NCBI GenBank assembly: GCA_934190685.1
Contig: CAKPTK010000117.1
Location: 1 to 6,485 of the forward strand
Source: an uncultured Prevotella sp.
Lineage (GTDB): Bacteria > Bacteroidota > Bacteroidia > Bacteroidales > Bacteroidaceae
Direction of reading: 5' to 3'
Length of the DNA stretch: 6,485 nt
The first letter of the stretch is position 1. Each line of letters opens with the position of its first letter. Shown here piece after piece: positions 1 to 5,342 of the stretch. The notes under the pieces are model-generated. The model was not told where the DNA came from and made no database searches. It worked only from the letters and a program-made list of their open reading frames with translations. The position numbers and the translations under genes were made by a program.

Positions 1-8
1 GACCAAAT

Positions 9-45
9 CGCCCGACAACAGATATGGATAAACTGTTGTCGGGCG
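9..45 (-). terminator. Hairpin terminator downstream of typA
   Basis: A perfect 13-bp inverted repeat pairs positions 9-21 with 33-45 around an 11-nt loop, and the stem is GC-rich at its base. It starts about 50 nt past the typA stop codon in the direction of typA transcription, so it most likely ends that transcript. The tract after the stem on the minus strand is only ATTTGG, a poor U-run. It may therefore act as an RNA 3'-end stabiliser, or serve a convergent gene left of the window as well. The structure is read directly from the sequence; the role is inferred. Confidence 0.7.
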
Positions 46-95
46 GTGATGTTCAGTTCCTTCTCCAACAATCTGGACAAAGGATATATTTCACA

Positions 96-1898
96 TTATT
101 CCTTGCTACGCTTTTTGCGCTCTTGATGGTCAAGGACAATCTTGCGCATACGGATGCTCTTCGGTGTCACCTCCACAAGCTCGTCCTCCTTGATATACTC
201 AAGGCACTCCTCAAGTGACATAACCGTCTTAGGAATCACACGCGCCTTTTCATCAGAACCACTGGCACGCACATTGGTGAGCTGCTTAGCCTTGGTCACG
301 TTGACCACCAAGTCGTTGTCGTGCACGTGCTCGCCAATAACCTCGCCTGCATATACGTCCTCACCTGGATCGATGAAGAACTTGCCACGGTCCTGCAACT
401 TGTCAATAGAATAAGCATAGGAAGTGCCTGTCTCCATGGCAATCATAGAACCGTTCATACGGCGGGTAATCTCGCCCTTATAGGGCTGATACTCCTTGAA
501 GCGGTGGGCCATGATGGCCTCACCCTGAGAAGCGGTGAGCACATTGGTACGCAAACCGATAATACCACGAGAAGGAATGTCGAACTCGATGTCCACACGG
601 TCGCCCATGCTCTGCATAGAAGTCATCTCACCCTTACGGCGTGTCACCATATCAATCATTTTGCTGGAGAACTCTTCGGGCACGTTGATGGTCAACTCCT
701 CGATAGGCTCACACTTCACACCGTCGATTTCCTTGTAGATCACCTGTGGCTGACCCACCTGCAGTTCATAGCCCTCACGACGCATGGTCTCAATGAGCAC
801 AGAGAGGTGAAGCACACCACGACCGCTGACAATCCAGTGATCGGTTGTGTCCTCGAAAGGACGGACACGAAGAGCGAGGTTCTTCTCCAACTCCTTCTGC
901 AAACGATCGTTGACGTGACGGCTGGTCACGAACTTTCCTTCCTTACCGAAGAAAGGAGAATCGTTGATGGTGAAGAGCATACTCATGGTAGGCTCGTCAA
1001 TAGCAATAGGAGGCAGTGGCTCAGGATTCTCAAAGTCGCAGATGGTGTCACCAATCTCAAACTTCTCAAGCCCCACAACAGCACAGATGTCACCACTATG
1101 CACCTCGTCCACTTTCTTCTGCCCCATACCGTCGAACACATGAAGTTCCTTGATCTTGGTTTTCTCCTGAGTACCGTCACGATGGGCGATGGTCACGTTC
1201 AGACCCTCCTTGAGGGTGCCACGATGTACGCGTCCCACAGCGATACGGCCTGTATAGCTGGAGTAGTCGAGTGAAGTGATCAGCATCTGCGGTGTGCCTT
1301 CAAGCACCTGAGGAGCAGGAATCACCTCAACAATCTTGTCGAGCAGATAGTCGATATTGTCTGTAGGCTTCTTCCAATCCTCAGCCATCCATCCGTTCTT
1401 GGCAGAACCATAGACTACGGGGAAATCCAACTGGTCTTCTGTAGCGTTGAGGGAGAACATCAGGTCAAATACCATCTCGTACACTTCCTCCGGGCGACAG
1501 TTGGGCTTGTCCACCTTGTTGACAACAACTATCGGCTTCAACCCGATTTGCAATGCCTTCTGCAACACGAAACGTGTTTGAGGCATAGGACCCTCAAAAG
1601 CGTCGACGAGGAGGATACAACCATCCGCCATATTGAGCACGCGCTCAACCTCGCCACCGAAATCCGAGTGTCCCGGAGTATCTATAATATTGATTTTTGT
1701 ACCTTTCCAGTTGATGGACACGTTTTTGGAAAGAATCGTGATACCTCTCTCACGTTCCAAATCGTTAGCGTCCAAAACTTGTCCGCTGTTATCCTGGCCG
1801 TCACGGAACAGTTTACCTGCCAGCATCATCTTGTCAACCAATGTAGTTTTTCCGTGGTCGACGTGTGCAATAATTGCAATGTTTCTAATGTCTTGCAT
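96..1898 (-). CDS. typA: Translational GTPase TypA/BipA
   Basis: A 600-residue, full-length member of the TypA/BipA branch of the EF-G/LepA superfamily. These are cytoplasmic GTPases that bind the ribosome; in E. coli BipA is linked to large-subunit assembly and growth under cold or stress. All G motifs are intact: G1 AHVDHGKT (residues 11-18), G2 in RERGITI (49-55), G3 DTPGH (73-77), G4 NKVD (127-130) and G5 SAK (165-167). The G domain covers roughly residues 1-195, followed by the beta-barrel domain II, an EF-G-like domain III/V region, and a basic C-terminal tail typical of BipA. The start MQDIRNIAIIAHVDHGK places G1 where the family has it. An AAGG lies 8 nt before the ATG, a weak Shine-Dalgarno match. 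The gene is monocistronic, with its own promoter and a hairpin after the stop. Nothing is missing or disrupted. Confidence 0.97.
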   Translation of the reverse strand: MQDIRNIAIIAHVDHGKTTLVDKMMLAGKLFRDGQDNSGQVLDANDLERERGITILSKNVSINWKGTKINIIDTPGHSDFGGEVERVLNMADGCILLVDAFEGPMPQTRFVLQKALQIGLKPIVVVNKVDKPNCRPEEVYEMVFDLMFSLNATEDQLDFPVVYGSAKNGWMAEDWKKPTDNIDYLLDKIVEVIPAPQVLEGTPQMLITSLDYSSYTGRIAVGRVHRGTLKEGLNVTIAHRDGTQEKTKIKELHVFDGMGQKKVDEVHSGDICAVVGLEKFEIGDTICDFENPEPLPPIAIDEPTMSMLFTINDSPFFGKEGKFVTSRHVNDRLQKELEKNLALRVRPFEDTTDHWIVSGRGVLHLSVLIETMRREGYELQVGQPQVIYKEIDGVKCEPIEELTINVPEEFSSKMIDMVTRRKGEMTSMQSMGDRVDIEFDIPSRGIIGLRTNVLTASQGEAIMAHRFKEYQPYKGEITRRMNGSMIAMETGTSYAYSIDKLQDRGKFFIDPGEDVYAGEVIGEHVHDNDLVVNVTKAKQLTNVRASGSDEKARVIPKTVMSLEECLEYIKEDELVEVTPKSIRMRKIVLDHQERKKRSKE

Positions 1899-1916
1899 CT
1901 TGTTTACCTTAAATTA

Positions 1917-1954
1917 CGGCTGCAAAGGTACGAAATATTCTGCATATCCCGCTC
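1917..1954 (-). promoter_or_regulatory. typA promoter (Bacteroidota -7 element plus shared upstream block)
   Basis: Read on the minus strand, TACCTTTG (1930-1923) matches the Bacteroidota -7 consensus TAnnTTTG exactly. It is followed by CAGCCG. Transcription would begin near 1916-1918, giving a leader of about 20 nt. No TTTG is present at the usual -33 distance; GAGCGG (1954-1949) occupies that place, starting 24 nt upstream of the TA. The same two blocks occur at the same spacing before rpsO. The match is seen in the sequence, and promoter activity is inferred. Confidence 0.75.
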
Positions 1955-2168
1955 CTTACTATCCATATTTTTTCGTTATCACCTCTCATTATTAATGATT
2001 TATGGCTTTGCCATTTCCTTTTCCACCTCCTCTATGCACTGGAGGAGCCGTTTGGGTTCTGTGGGGCGAGGAGCATTCTTGGTGACAAATTCCACACAAA
2101 GCAATTTTCATGTAGCATGGAAGTAATCTAAAAATAAGTTAAACTTAGAAGATTAAGCATGTGATAAT

Positions 2169-2206
2169 GAGCGGAATGTGGTGAAAAAGTGTTACCTTTG
2201 CAGCCG
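2169..2206 (+). promoter_or_regulatory. rpsO promoter (Bacteroidota -7 element plus shared upstream block)
   Basis: TACCTTTG at 2193-2200 matches TAnnTTTG exactly and is followed by CAGCCG (2201-2206). The predicted start of transcription is near 2206-2208, leaving an A-rich leader of about 34 nt with no Shine-Dalgarno sequence, as is common in this phylum. There is no TTTG at -33; GAGCGG at 2169-2174 sits 24 nt upstream of the TA, as it does before typA. The match is seen; activity is inferred. Confidence 0.78.
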
Positions 2207-2240
2207 ATTTCATTAATTCACATATAAACAAACAGTACAA

Positions 2241-2510
2241 ATGTATTTAGATCAAGCTAAAAAACAAGAGATCTTTGGACAGTACGGAAAGTCTAACTCT
2301 GATACTGGTTCTGCAGAGAGCCAGATTGCATTGTTCTCATACCGTATTTCCCACTTGACGGAACACTTGAAGAAGAACCGTAAAGATCATACTACCGCAC
2401 GTGCTCTGACACAATTGGTAGGTAAGCGTCGCGCTTTGCTCGACTACTTGTACGACCGCGACATCAATCGCTATCGTGCTATCATCAAGGCTCTCGGTCT
2501 CCGTAAGTAA
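2241..2510 (+). CDS. rpsO: 30S ribosomal protein S15
   Basis: An 89-residue protein, the normal length for bacterial S15, which binds the central domain of 16S rRNA and helps start platform assembly of the small subunit. Family signatures are present. The loop D21-T-G-S24 with E26 and Q28 follows the first helix. The rRNA-binding segment carries H42, D49 and H50 (LTEHLKKNRKDH, residues 39-50). The basic helix GKRRALLDYL (61-70) and a C-terminal helix ending GLRK complete the fold. The ATG start gives MYLDQAKKQEI, close to the usual S15 N-terminus, and is preceded by an A-rich leader rather than an SD site. The gene stands alone between its promoter and a strong intrinsic terminator, and is divergent from typA. 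In E. coli S15 represses its own translation through a leader pseudoknot; I see no obvious equivalent in this short leader. Confidence 0.98.
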   Translation: MYLDQAKKQEIFGQYGKSNSDTGSAESQIALFSYRISHLTEHLKKNRKDHTTARALTQLVGKRRALLDYLYDRDINRYRAIIKALGLRK

Positions 2511-2551
2511 TCGGAACCGCCTTTATGGTGAGCAATTCGCTAAAAAGACAC

Positions 2552-2595
2552 AAGGCTGCATCGTTTCAACAACGTTGCAGCCTTTTCTTTTTCTT
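2552..2595 (+). terminator. Intrinsic terminator of rpsO
   Basis: AAGGCTGCA (2552-2560) pairs with TGCAGCCTT (2576-2584). After one T-T mismatch the stem continues as CGTT/AACG (2562-2565 with 2571-2574), closing on a 5-nt loop. The stem runs directly into a T-rich tract (TTTTCTTTTTCTT, 2583-2595). It begins about 40 nt past the rpsO stop. This is a classic factor-independent terminator on the plus strand. Confidence 0.93.
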
Positions 2596-2602
2596 CCCCA
2601 AA

Positions 2603-2631
2603 GCAAGACACATGACAACCATGTAGCTTGC
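2603..2631. repeat. Hairpin-forming inverted repeat
   Basis: GCAAG (2603-2607) pairs with CTTGC (2627-2631). Inside, ACATG (2610-2614) pairs with CATGT (2620-2624), separated by a 2x2 internal loop and closed by the 5-nt loop ACAAC. It begins just after the rpsO terminator T-tract and ends immediately before the next inverted repeat. No function is assigned. Confidence 0.45.
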
Positions 2632-2713
2632 ATGTATGATTTTCGTCCCATCATACATTGCCAAACTCCGCATAAACACAGGGCTGCGGACAATTCGTAT
2701 AGGAATGTATGAT
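2632..2713. repeat. Three copies of the 9-mer ATGTATGAT, two forming a perfect hairpin
   Basis: ATGTATGAT occurs at 2632-2640 and 2705-2713 on the plus strand and as its reverse complement at 2650-2658. The first two copies form a perfect 9-bp stem with a 9-nt loop (2641-2649). The inverted copy could pair instead with the third, so two mutually exclusive hairpins are possible. Between them lies a separate 6-bp stem (TCCGCA 2667-2672 with TGCGGA 2685-2690). Repeat and pairing are seen; no role is known. Confidence 0.5.
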
Positions 2714-2718
2714 AACTG

Positions 2719-2736
2719 CCGAAAACTTTTTTTCGG
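2719..2736. repeat. Short palindromic hairpin
   Basis: CCGAAAA (2719-2725) pairs with TTTTCGG (2730-2736) around a 4-nt loop. It lies 15 bp left of the larger hairpin at 2752-2784. For minus-strand transcription it would be the second of two consecutive hairpins after the CMD-cupin stop, so it may form part of that 3' end. Confidence 0.45.
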
Positions 2737-2751
2737 AAATATTTTACGGGA

Positions 2752-2784
2752 AAGCCGGTGCAACCATCACGGTTACGCCGGCTT
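2752..2784 (-). terminator. Probable terminator of the CMD-cupin gene
   Basis: AAGCCGG (2752-2758) pairs with CCGGCTT (2778-2784). The stem continues through a G-U pair, a G-C pair and one mismatch to AACC/GGTT, leaving a 5-nt loop: about 13 paired bases in a compact stem. It lies about 60 nt past the stop of the minus-strand gene. The following minus-strand bases include only a short T-run (CTTTCCC) and later ATATTT, so termination strength is uncertain. Confidence 0.6.
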
Positions 2785-2846
2785 ACATTTTACCTAATTT
2801 GTGTCTAATAATCAAAGAGTATGTATAGTTAGGGGTATATAGCTGA

Positions 2847-3965
2847 TTATTTCTCCAATTTGTCGTACTCCTCGTCGCTTACAGGTTCAAGCCATTCATT
2901 GCTTGCACCCTCTTGCGCCACTGCAGTGGCGATATGCTGGAACCAAGAGCCTGCGGTTGCGCCATGCCAATGTTTCACTTCGGCAGGAATGCTCACAACA
3001 TCGCCTGGCTTCAAACGACGGGCTGGCTTTCCCCACTCTTGATACCATCCTTCACCGCCGACACAAATCAGAATCTGTATGGCCTTATGATGGATGTGCC
3101 AATTATTGCGGCAACGAGGCTCAAAAGTGACATTGGACAAATTCAATCCGTCCTTGCAAAGAGACGCAAGATAACTATTGCCTACAAAATACTTGGCATA
3201 GGCAGTGTTCGGTTCGCCCTTGGGAAAAATCATGTTCTCTACAGGCCGACCTTCTGTAAACGCCTCACCGAAAACCTCCGCCACAGCTTTCTTGGCGCGG
3301 AATGCTTCCATCTCTCCCACACGCTGCAGCAGAACCTGTGGAAGCGCATGCAACTGCTCATCGGTCACTCCCATATGGCGAGCGCCACTGACATGGGCCT
3401 TCAGCTGAGGTTCAACACCCTTGACGGCTGACAGTGCGCTGACCGTGACCAACTCACGCTCGGCAAAAGAAAGAATGTCACGCGCAAAGATGTCGCCGAA
3501 GAGATGCGCCTTGAGATAATAGTCGGTGGCTGGAGCGAAAGCGTAGTTGAAAGGTTTACCCGAGAGTTGCGTCTGCACCTTGGTGCCCTGCTTGAGTGCG
3601 TCATAGTCACTCGCCATCGGGGAAGCGTCCTTGCCTTCCTCATCCGTAATGCCACGAGCCTTGCGGTCAGCAATCACTGCTTGCAGAGTGCCGAGCCCAT
3701 TGAGACTGCGGGGAAAACCTGTATAGGCATAAAGTTGGGAAAGCGCCTCCTTCACCTCGTTGATCGTGAGGCGAGCATCCAGCGCACTGTTGATGGCCGT
3801 TTTGAGTCCTGCCAAGTCGCCTTTGGCCTCAAAAGCAGCTACGGCTATAAGGTTCTGCTGCTTTTCATTGAATACATTGTCCATATTGCTTTGTGCTTTA
3901 AGGGTCGTACCTGCCGTCAGCAACAGGGCGACAGCGAGCACGGCTTTTTTGATTTTATGTTTCAT
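2847..3965 (-). CDS. Secreted carboxymuconolactone decarboxylase-like / cupin fusion protein
   Basis: A 372-residue protein. Residues 1-24 form a signal peptide: basic MKHKIKK, a hydrophobic AVLAVALLL core, then LKA before the likely cut ahead of QS. There is no lipobox Cys, so it is probably periplasmic and soluble. Two CMD-family domains follow, about 39-105 (with VKEALSQLYAYTGFPRSLN) and 145-235 (with AERELVTVSAL and QLKAHVSGARHMGVT). Neither has the CxxC of AhpD, so alkylhydroperoxidase activity of that type is unlikely. The C-terminal cupin (about 272-350) matches both cupin motifs: H290-x-H292-x4-Q297-x6-G304, and G321-x5-P327 with H332 and H334. It likely binds a metal, with Gln in the usual Glu position. 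The substrate is unknown; the true decarboxylase acts in aromatic degradation, but nothing nearby suggests that pathway. The gene is monocistronic, with its own promoter about 75 nt upstream of the ATG, and no clear SD. Confidence 0.85.
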   Translation of the reverse strand: MKHKIKKAVLAVALLLTAGTTLKAQSNMDNVFNEKQQNLIAVAAFEAKGDLAGLKTAINSALDARLTINEVKEALSQLYAYTGFPRSLNGLGTLQAVIADRKARGITDEEGKDASPMASDYDALKQGTKVQTQLSGKPFNYAFAPATDYYLKAHLFGDIFARDILSFAERELVTVSALSAVKGVEPQLKAHVSGARHMGVTDEQLHALPQVLLQRVGEMEAFRAKKAVAEVFGEAFTEGRPVENMIFPKGEPNTAYAKYFVGNSYLASLCKDGLNLSNVTFEPRCRNNWHIHHKAIQILICVGGEGWYQEWGKPARRLKPGDVVSIPAEVKHWHGATAGSWFQHIATAVAQEGASNEWLEPVSDEEYDKLEK

Positions 3966-4037
3966 TGTCTATGATATTTGGAATGTCCTCATTGAAACAG
4001 ACAGCGCATATTCCAACACCGCCATCCTTATCCTGCG

Positions 4038-4045
4038 CAAAGGTA
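4038..4045 (-). promoter_or_regulatory. Promoter -7 element of the CMD-cupin gene
   Basis: TACCTTTG read on the minus strand matches the Bacteroidota TAnnTTTG consensus exactly and is followed by CGCAGG. Transcription would start near 4031-4033, giving a leader of about 65 nt. The -33 region is weak: TTG at 4064-4062 is the nearest candidate. The GAGCGG block seen before typA and rpsO is absent. The leader holds a 7-bp inverted repeat, TTGGAAT/ATTCCAA (3978-3984 and 4010-4016), of unknown meaning. The element lies in the 132-bp gap after tcdA, so this gene need not depend on the queA operon. Confidence 0.65.
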
Positions 4046-4097
4046 GAACAAATTCGCAATACAACAGATACCCTATTTACGGATAGAATGAACCGTT

Positions 4098-4901
4098 TTA
4101 CATTTTCTTATATAAGTCGTTCATCACCAGTCCGGCAATGGTAAATCCGAAGATGGCCGTGATGTGAGCCATGGTGCCATTTATCTGTGCCTTGGAACTG
4201 CACCATTCGTGATTGACGAGGTTGGGATCACCGGGACCAATCTTGGCCTTGGGACACATACAAGCGGAAGTTCCGCAAGTATGGTTCTCGCCTTTGTTTT
4301 CCAGCACTTCCTCGCTAAAGACACACTGGAACTTGCGGGCAGGCTTCTCCTTCATGCGCTTGAAACGCTTGCGCAGAGCGGAGCCCAACGGACATCCTCT
4401 CACCTTCCAAAACTCCGCCACTTGTATCTTGGTCGGATCCATCTTGAGGGCGGCGCCCATAGAAGAGAAGAACTGCGCCTTGCTTCGGCAGGCATTGCGA
4501 ATCAAGAGCACCTTATCTTTCAAACTATCGATACAGTCGATGACATAGTTATAGGAGTCGAGGTCGAAATCCGCCGCCGTATTCTCGTCGTAGATTTTCT
4601 GCTGAGCCACCACGTCCGCATTCGGGTTGATTTCAAGCAACCGGTCGCGCAGCACATCCACCTTTACCTTGCCCACCGTCTTGGAGGTTGCCTGCAACTG
4701 CCTGTTGACATTCGTCATGCAGACACGATCAGAGTCGACAATGGTCAGATGGCCGATACCGGAACGTACAAGACTCTCAGCACACCAACTGCCGACCCCT
4801 CCGACACCGAAGATGATGACACGCTGTGCCTGTATTCTATCCATCAACTCGTCGCCGACAAGCAGACGAGTTCTATTAAACAATCCTTTTTCTATTCCCA
4901 T
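4098..4901 (-). CDS. tcdA: tRNA threonylcarbamoyladenosine dehydratase
   Basis: A 267-residue E1-like (ThiF/MoeB superfamily) enzyme, matching the E. coli TcdA/CsdL length. TcdA uses ATP to dehydrate t6A at tRNA position 37 to the cyclic form ct6A in the cytoplasm. The nucleotide-binding features are intact: GVGGVGS (32-38), the strand ending IVDSD (54-58), N64-x-N66-R67, K78 and the CIDS segment (123-126, with D122 and D125). The segment GAALKMDPTKIQV (149-161) is characteristic of TcdA rather than of ThiF or MoeB. An insertion-like, Cys-rich stretch (C209, C214, C216, C234) precedes the C-terminal hydrophobic helix (INGTMAHITAIFGFTIAGLV). The ATG overlaps the folK stop by one base (TAATG), which implies translational coupling as the last gene of a queA-folK-tcdA operon. 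I see no terminator after it. Confidence 0.9.
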   Translation of the reverse strand: MGIEKGLFNRTRLLVGDELMDRIQAQRVIIFGVGGVGSWCAESLVRSGIGHLTIVDSDRVCMTNVNRQLQATSKTVGKVKVDVLRDRLLEINPNADVVAQQKIYDENTAADFDLDSYNYVIDCIDSLKDKVLLIRNACRSKAQFFSSMGAALKMDPTKIQVAEFWKVRGCPLGSALRKRFKRMKEKPARKFQCVFSEEVLENKGENHTCGTSACMCPKAKIGPGDPNLVNHEWCSSKAQINGTMAHITAIFGFTIAGLVMNDLYKKM

Positions 4902-5338
4902 TAGTTTTCTTTGTTAAGTTGCCGACTTGTGCCGAACCATATTTCCCGAAGCGGGCTCATTACGAAGTCGCGTTCATGCATCAGCGGATGCGGTATCTTG
5001 AGGTCGGGGTCGTCGATGTGCTCATCGTCATAAAGCAAGATGTCGATGTCGATGATGCGGTCATGATATTTTCTGTTCACAGACTTCTCCTTGCGCCCCA
5101 TTGCTTTTTCTATCCGTTGCGTGGCGACGAGCACCTCGCGAGGAGACAAAGCCGTTTGCACGCAGGCGACGGCGTTGACAAACTGATGAGGGGACTCAAA
5201 GCCCCAAGGCGCCGTTTTATAAAAAGCTGACTGGCGCACCACGGTGCCAATCAGCTTTCCTATTTCGTCTATCGCCTTGAGGATATTCGCATGCTTGTCG
5301 CCGAGATTGGTGCCCAAGCCTAAATACACCTCATGCAT
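4901..5338 (-). CDS. folK: 2-amino-4-hydroxy-6-hydroxymethyldihydropteridine diphosphokinase
   Basis: A 145-residue HPPK. It transfers pyrophosphate from ATP to 6-hydroxymethyl-7,8-dihydropterin, the step before dihydropteroate synthase in folate synthesis. The N-terminal YLGLGTNLGD (5-14) is the HPPK signature. F/N residues of the pterin pocket follow (Y40 to W45, F53, N55), then IEKAMGR (76-82). The Mg2+-binding pair lies in RIIDIDILLYDD, D97 and D99, equivalent to the E. coli D95/D97. The loop IPHPLMHERDFVMSPL (115-130) supplies the ATP-site His and Arg. It is a little shorter than the 159-residue E. coli enzyme; the difference is mostly at the C-terminus, which lacks the usual final strand and ends in a polar tail. 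It starts 4 bp after the queA stop and overlaps tcdA by one base. No folB or folP is visible nearby. Confidence 0.95.
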   Translation of the reverse strand: MHEVYLGLGTNLGDKHANILKAIDEIGKLIGTVVRQSAFYKTAPWGFESPHQFVNAVACVQTALSPREVLVATQRIEKAMGRKEKSVNRKYHDRIIDIDILLYDDEHIDDPDLKIPHPLMHERDFVMSPLREIWFGTSRQLNKEN

Positions 5339-5342
5339 ATCT

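Larger units (their letters stand above)
1899..2240. other. Divergent intergenic region between typA and rpsO
   Basis: This 342-bp gap holds the outward-facing typA and rpsO promoters (1917-1954 and 2169-2206), and about 215 bp between them contain no convincing gene. Seen inside it: a 6-bp hairpin, CTCCTC at 2027-2032 with GAGGAG at 2042-2047, and two 13-bp odd palindromes (6-1-6) at 1986-1998 and 2135-2147. There are also short minus-strand open frames: one has a coding-like composition but only GTG/TTG starts (stop at 2000-2002), and another is ATG-started with 39 codons (stop at about 1993-1995). None has a ribosome binding site or a recognisable family, so no CDS is called. Confidence 0.6.
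2511..2846. other. Convergent intergenic region rich in inverted repeats
   Basis: This 336-bp gap lies between the stops of rpsO and the CMD-cupin gene and has no credible coding sequence; the short open frames in it run across the hairpins. It contains the rpsO terminator, then in order stems at 2603-2631, 2632-2658, 2667-2690, 2719-2736 and 2752-2784. The last is the best candidate terminator for the minus-strand gene. The stretch 2786-2846 is AT-rich with no clear structure. The inverted repeats were read directly; whether they fold or act is unknown. Confidence 0.65.

Noticed and set aside
78..86. TATCCTTTG on the minus strand just after typA as a promoter
   Set aside because: The register is off by one from TAnnTTTG and a hairpin follows within 40 bp; more likely 3' UTR sequence.
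321..1274. A 317-codon plus-strand open frame opposite typA
   Set aside because: Antisense to an intact TypA with all G motifs; the His/Leu/Thr-rich translation is typical of a reverse-strand shadow.
2566..2763. A 65-codon minus-strand open frame between rpsO and the CMD-cupin gene
   Set aside because: It runs through the hairpins and the rpsO terminator, and has low-complexity, basic composition with no start signal.
2813..2821. TACTCTTTG on the minus strand as a promoter for a small RNA across the hairpin region
   Set aside because: It has three bases rather than two between TA and TTTG and no TTTG at -33; too weak to call.
2847..3965. AhpD-type alkylhydroperoxidase assignment for the CMD-cupin protein
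   Set aside because: Neither CMD domain has the catalytic CxxC; the few cysteines are in the cupin part.
4164..4904. A 246-codon plus-strand open frame opposite tcdA
   Set aside because: Antisense to a full-length TcdA with intact nucleotide-binding motifs, and no leader or promoter on that strand.
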